This document shows positions 5,065-5,075 of a DNA stretch of 5,075 nucleotides, piece by piece. Position numbers and translations under genes: made by a program. The notes below the pieces were generated by a model. It searched no databases. It was not told where the DNA came from and was given only the letters and a program-made list of their open reading frames with translations. Source of the DNA: an uncultured Collinsella sp. (GTDB lineage Bacteria > Actinomycetota > Coriobacteriia > Coriobacteriales > Coriobacteriaceae); NCBI GenBank assembly GCA_902478865.1, contig CABSNA010000108.1, positions 1 through 5,075 on the forward strand, in the 5' to 3' direction. The stretch's first letter is position 1. The number at the start of each line of letters is the position of its first letter.

Positions 5065-5075
5065 CTGTCTCTTAT
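5065..5075 (-). other. Nextera/Tn5 mosaic-end adapter remnant (right contig end)
   Basis: CTGTCTCTTAT is the first 11 bases of the mosaic-end complement, in the orientation expected at the far end of a tagmented insert. Residues C-L-L read from it at the end of the rho-like frame are artefactual. With 1-26, it shows that both contig ends are untrimmed library ends. Confidence 0.93.

Overview
The window is a short assembly contig, about 5 kb, from a GC-rich Gram-positive bacterium. The style fits Coriobacteriia, most likely Collinsella or a close relative. The basis is strong G/C at codon third positions, classical GGAGG-type ribosome binding sites, a CarD-family regulator, and argS followed by a rho-like gene with a very long Ala/Lys/Arg-rich N-terminus. 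The genus is an inference from gene content and style, not a database result. Both ends carry Nextera/Tn5 mosaic-end sequence (1-26 and 5065-5075). The terminal bases are therefore library adapter, and both outermost genes are cut off by the contig ends.

Layout. Minus strand, left side: an HD-domain phosphohydrolase-like gene (start at 491, running off the left end), then a CarD-family transcription factor gene (1085 to 600). A perfect 16-bp hairpin between them ends the carD transcript. Divergent region 1086-1427: an extended -10 promoter for each direction, several small palindromes and no convincing gene. Plus strand, right side: argS, arginyl-tRNA synthetase (1428-3281, 617 aa), with a strong Rho-independent terminator. 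A 527-bp gap then holds a long imperfect inverted repeat (3402-3555), a good extended -10 promoter and a leader of about 137 nt. A GTG-started open frame follows (3809 to the right end, at least 418 codons). It encodes a low-complexity, highly charged region that I read as the disordered N-terminal extension of transcription termination factor Rho. The Rho catalytic core is not in the window.

Functionally this is a core information-processing neighbourhood: a transcription initiation regulator (CarD family), tRNA charging (ArgRS) and probably transcription termination (Rho). Each gene appears to have its own promoter and/or terminator. I see no phage, CRISPR, toxin-antitoxin or transposase gene. 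The least explained parts are the 154-bp inverted-repeat element, the rho-like leader and the long disordered polyampholyte protein segment.
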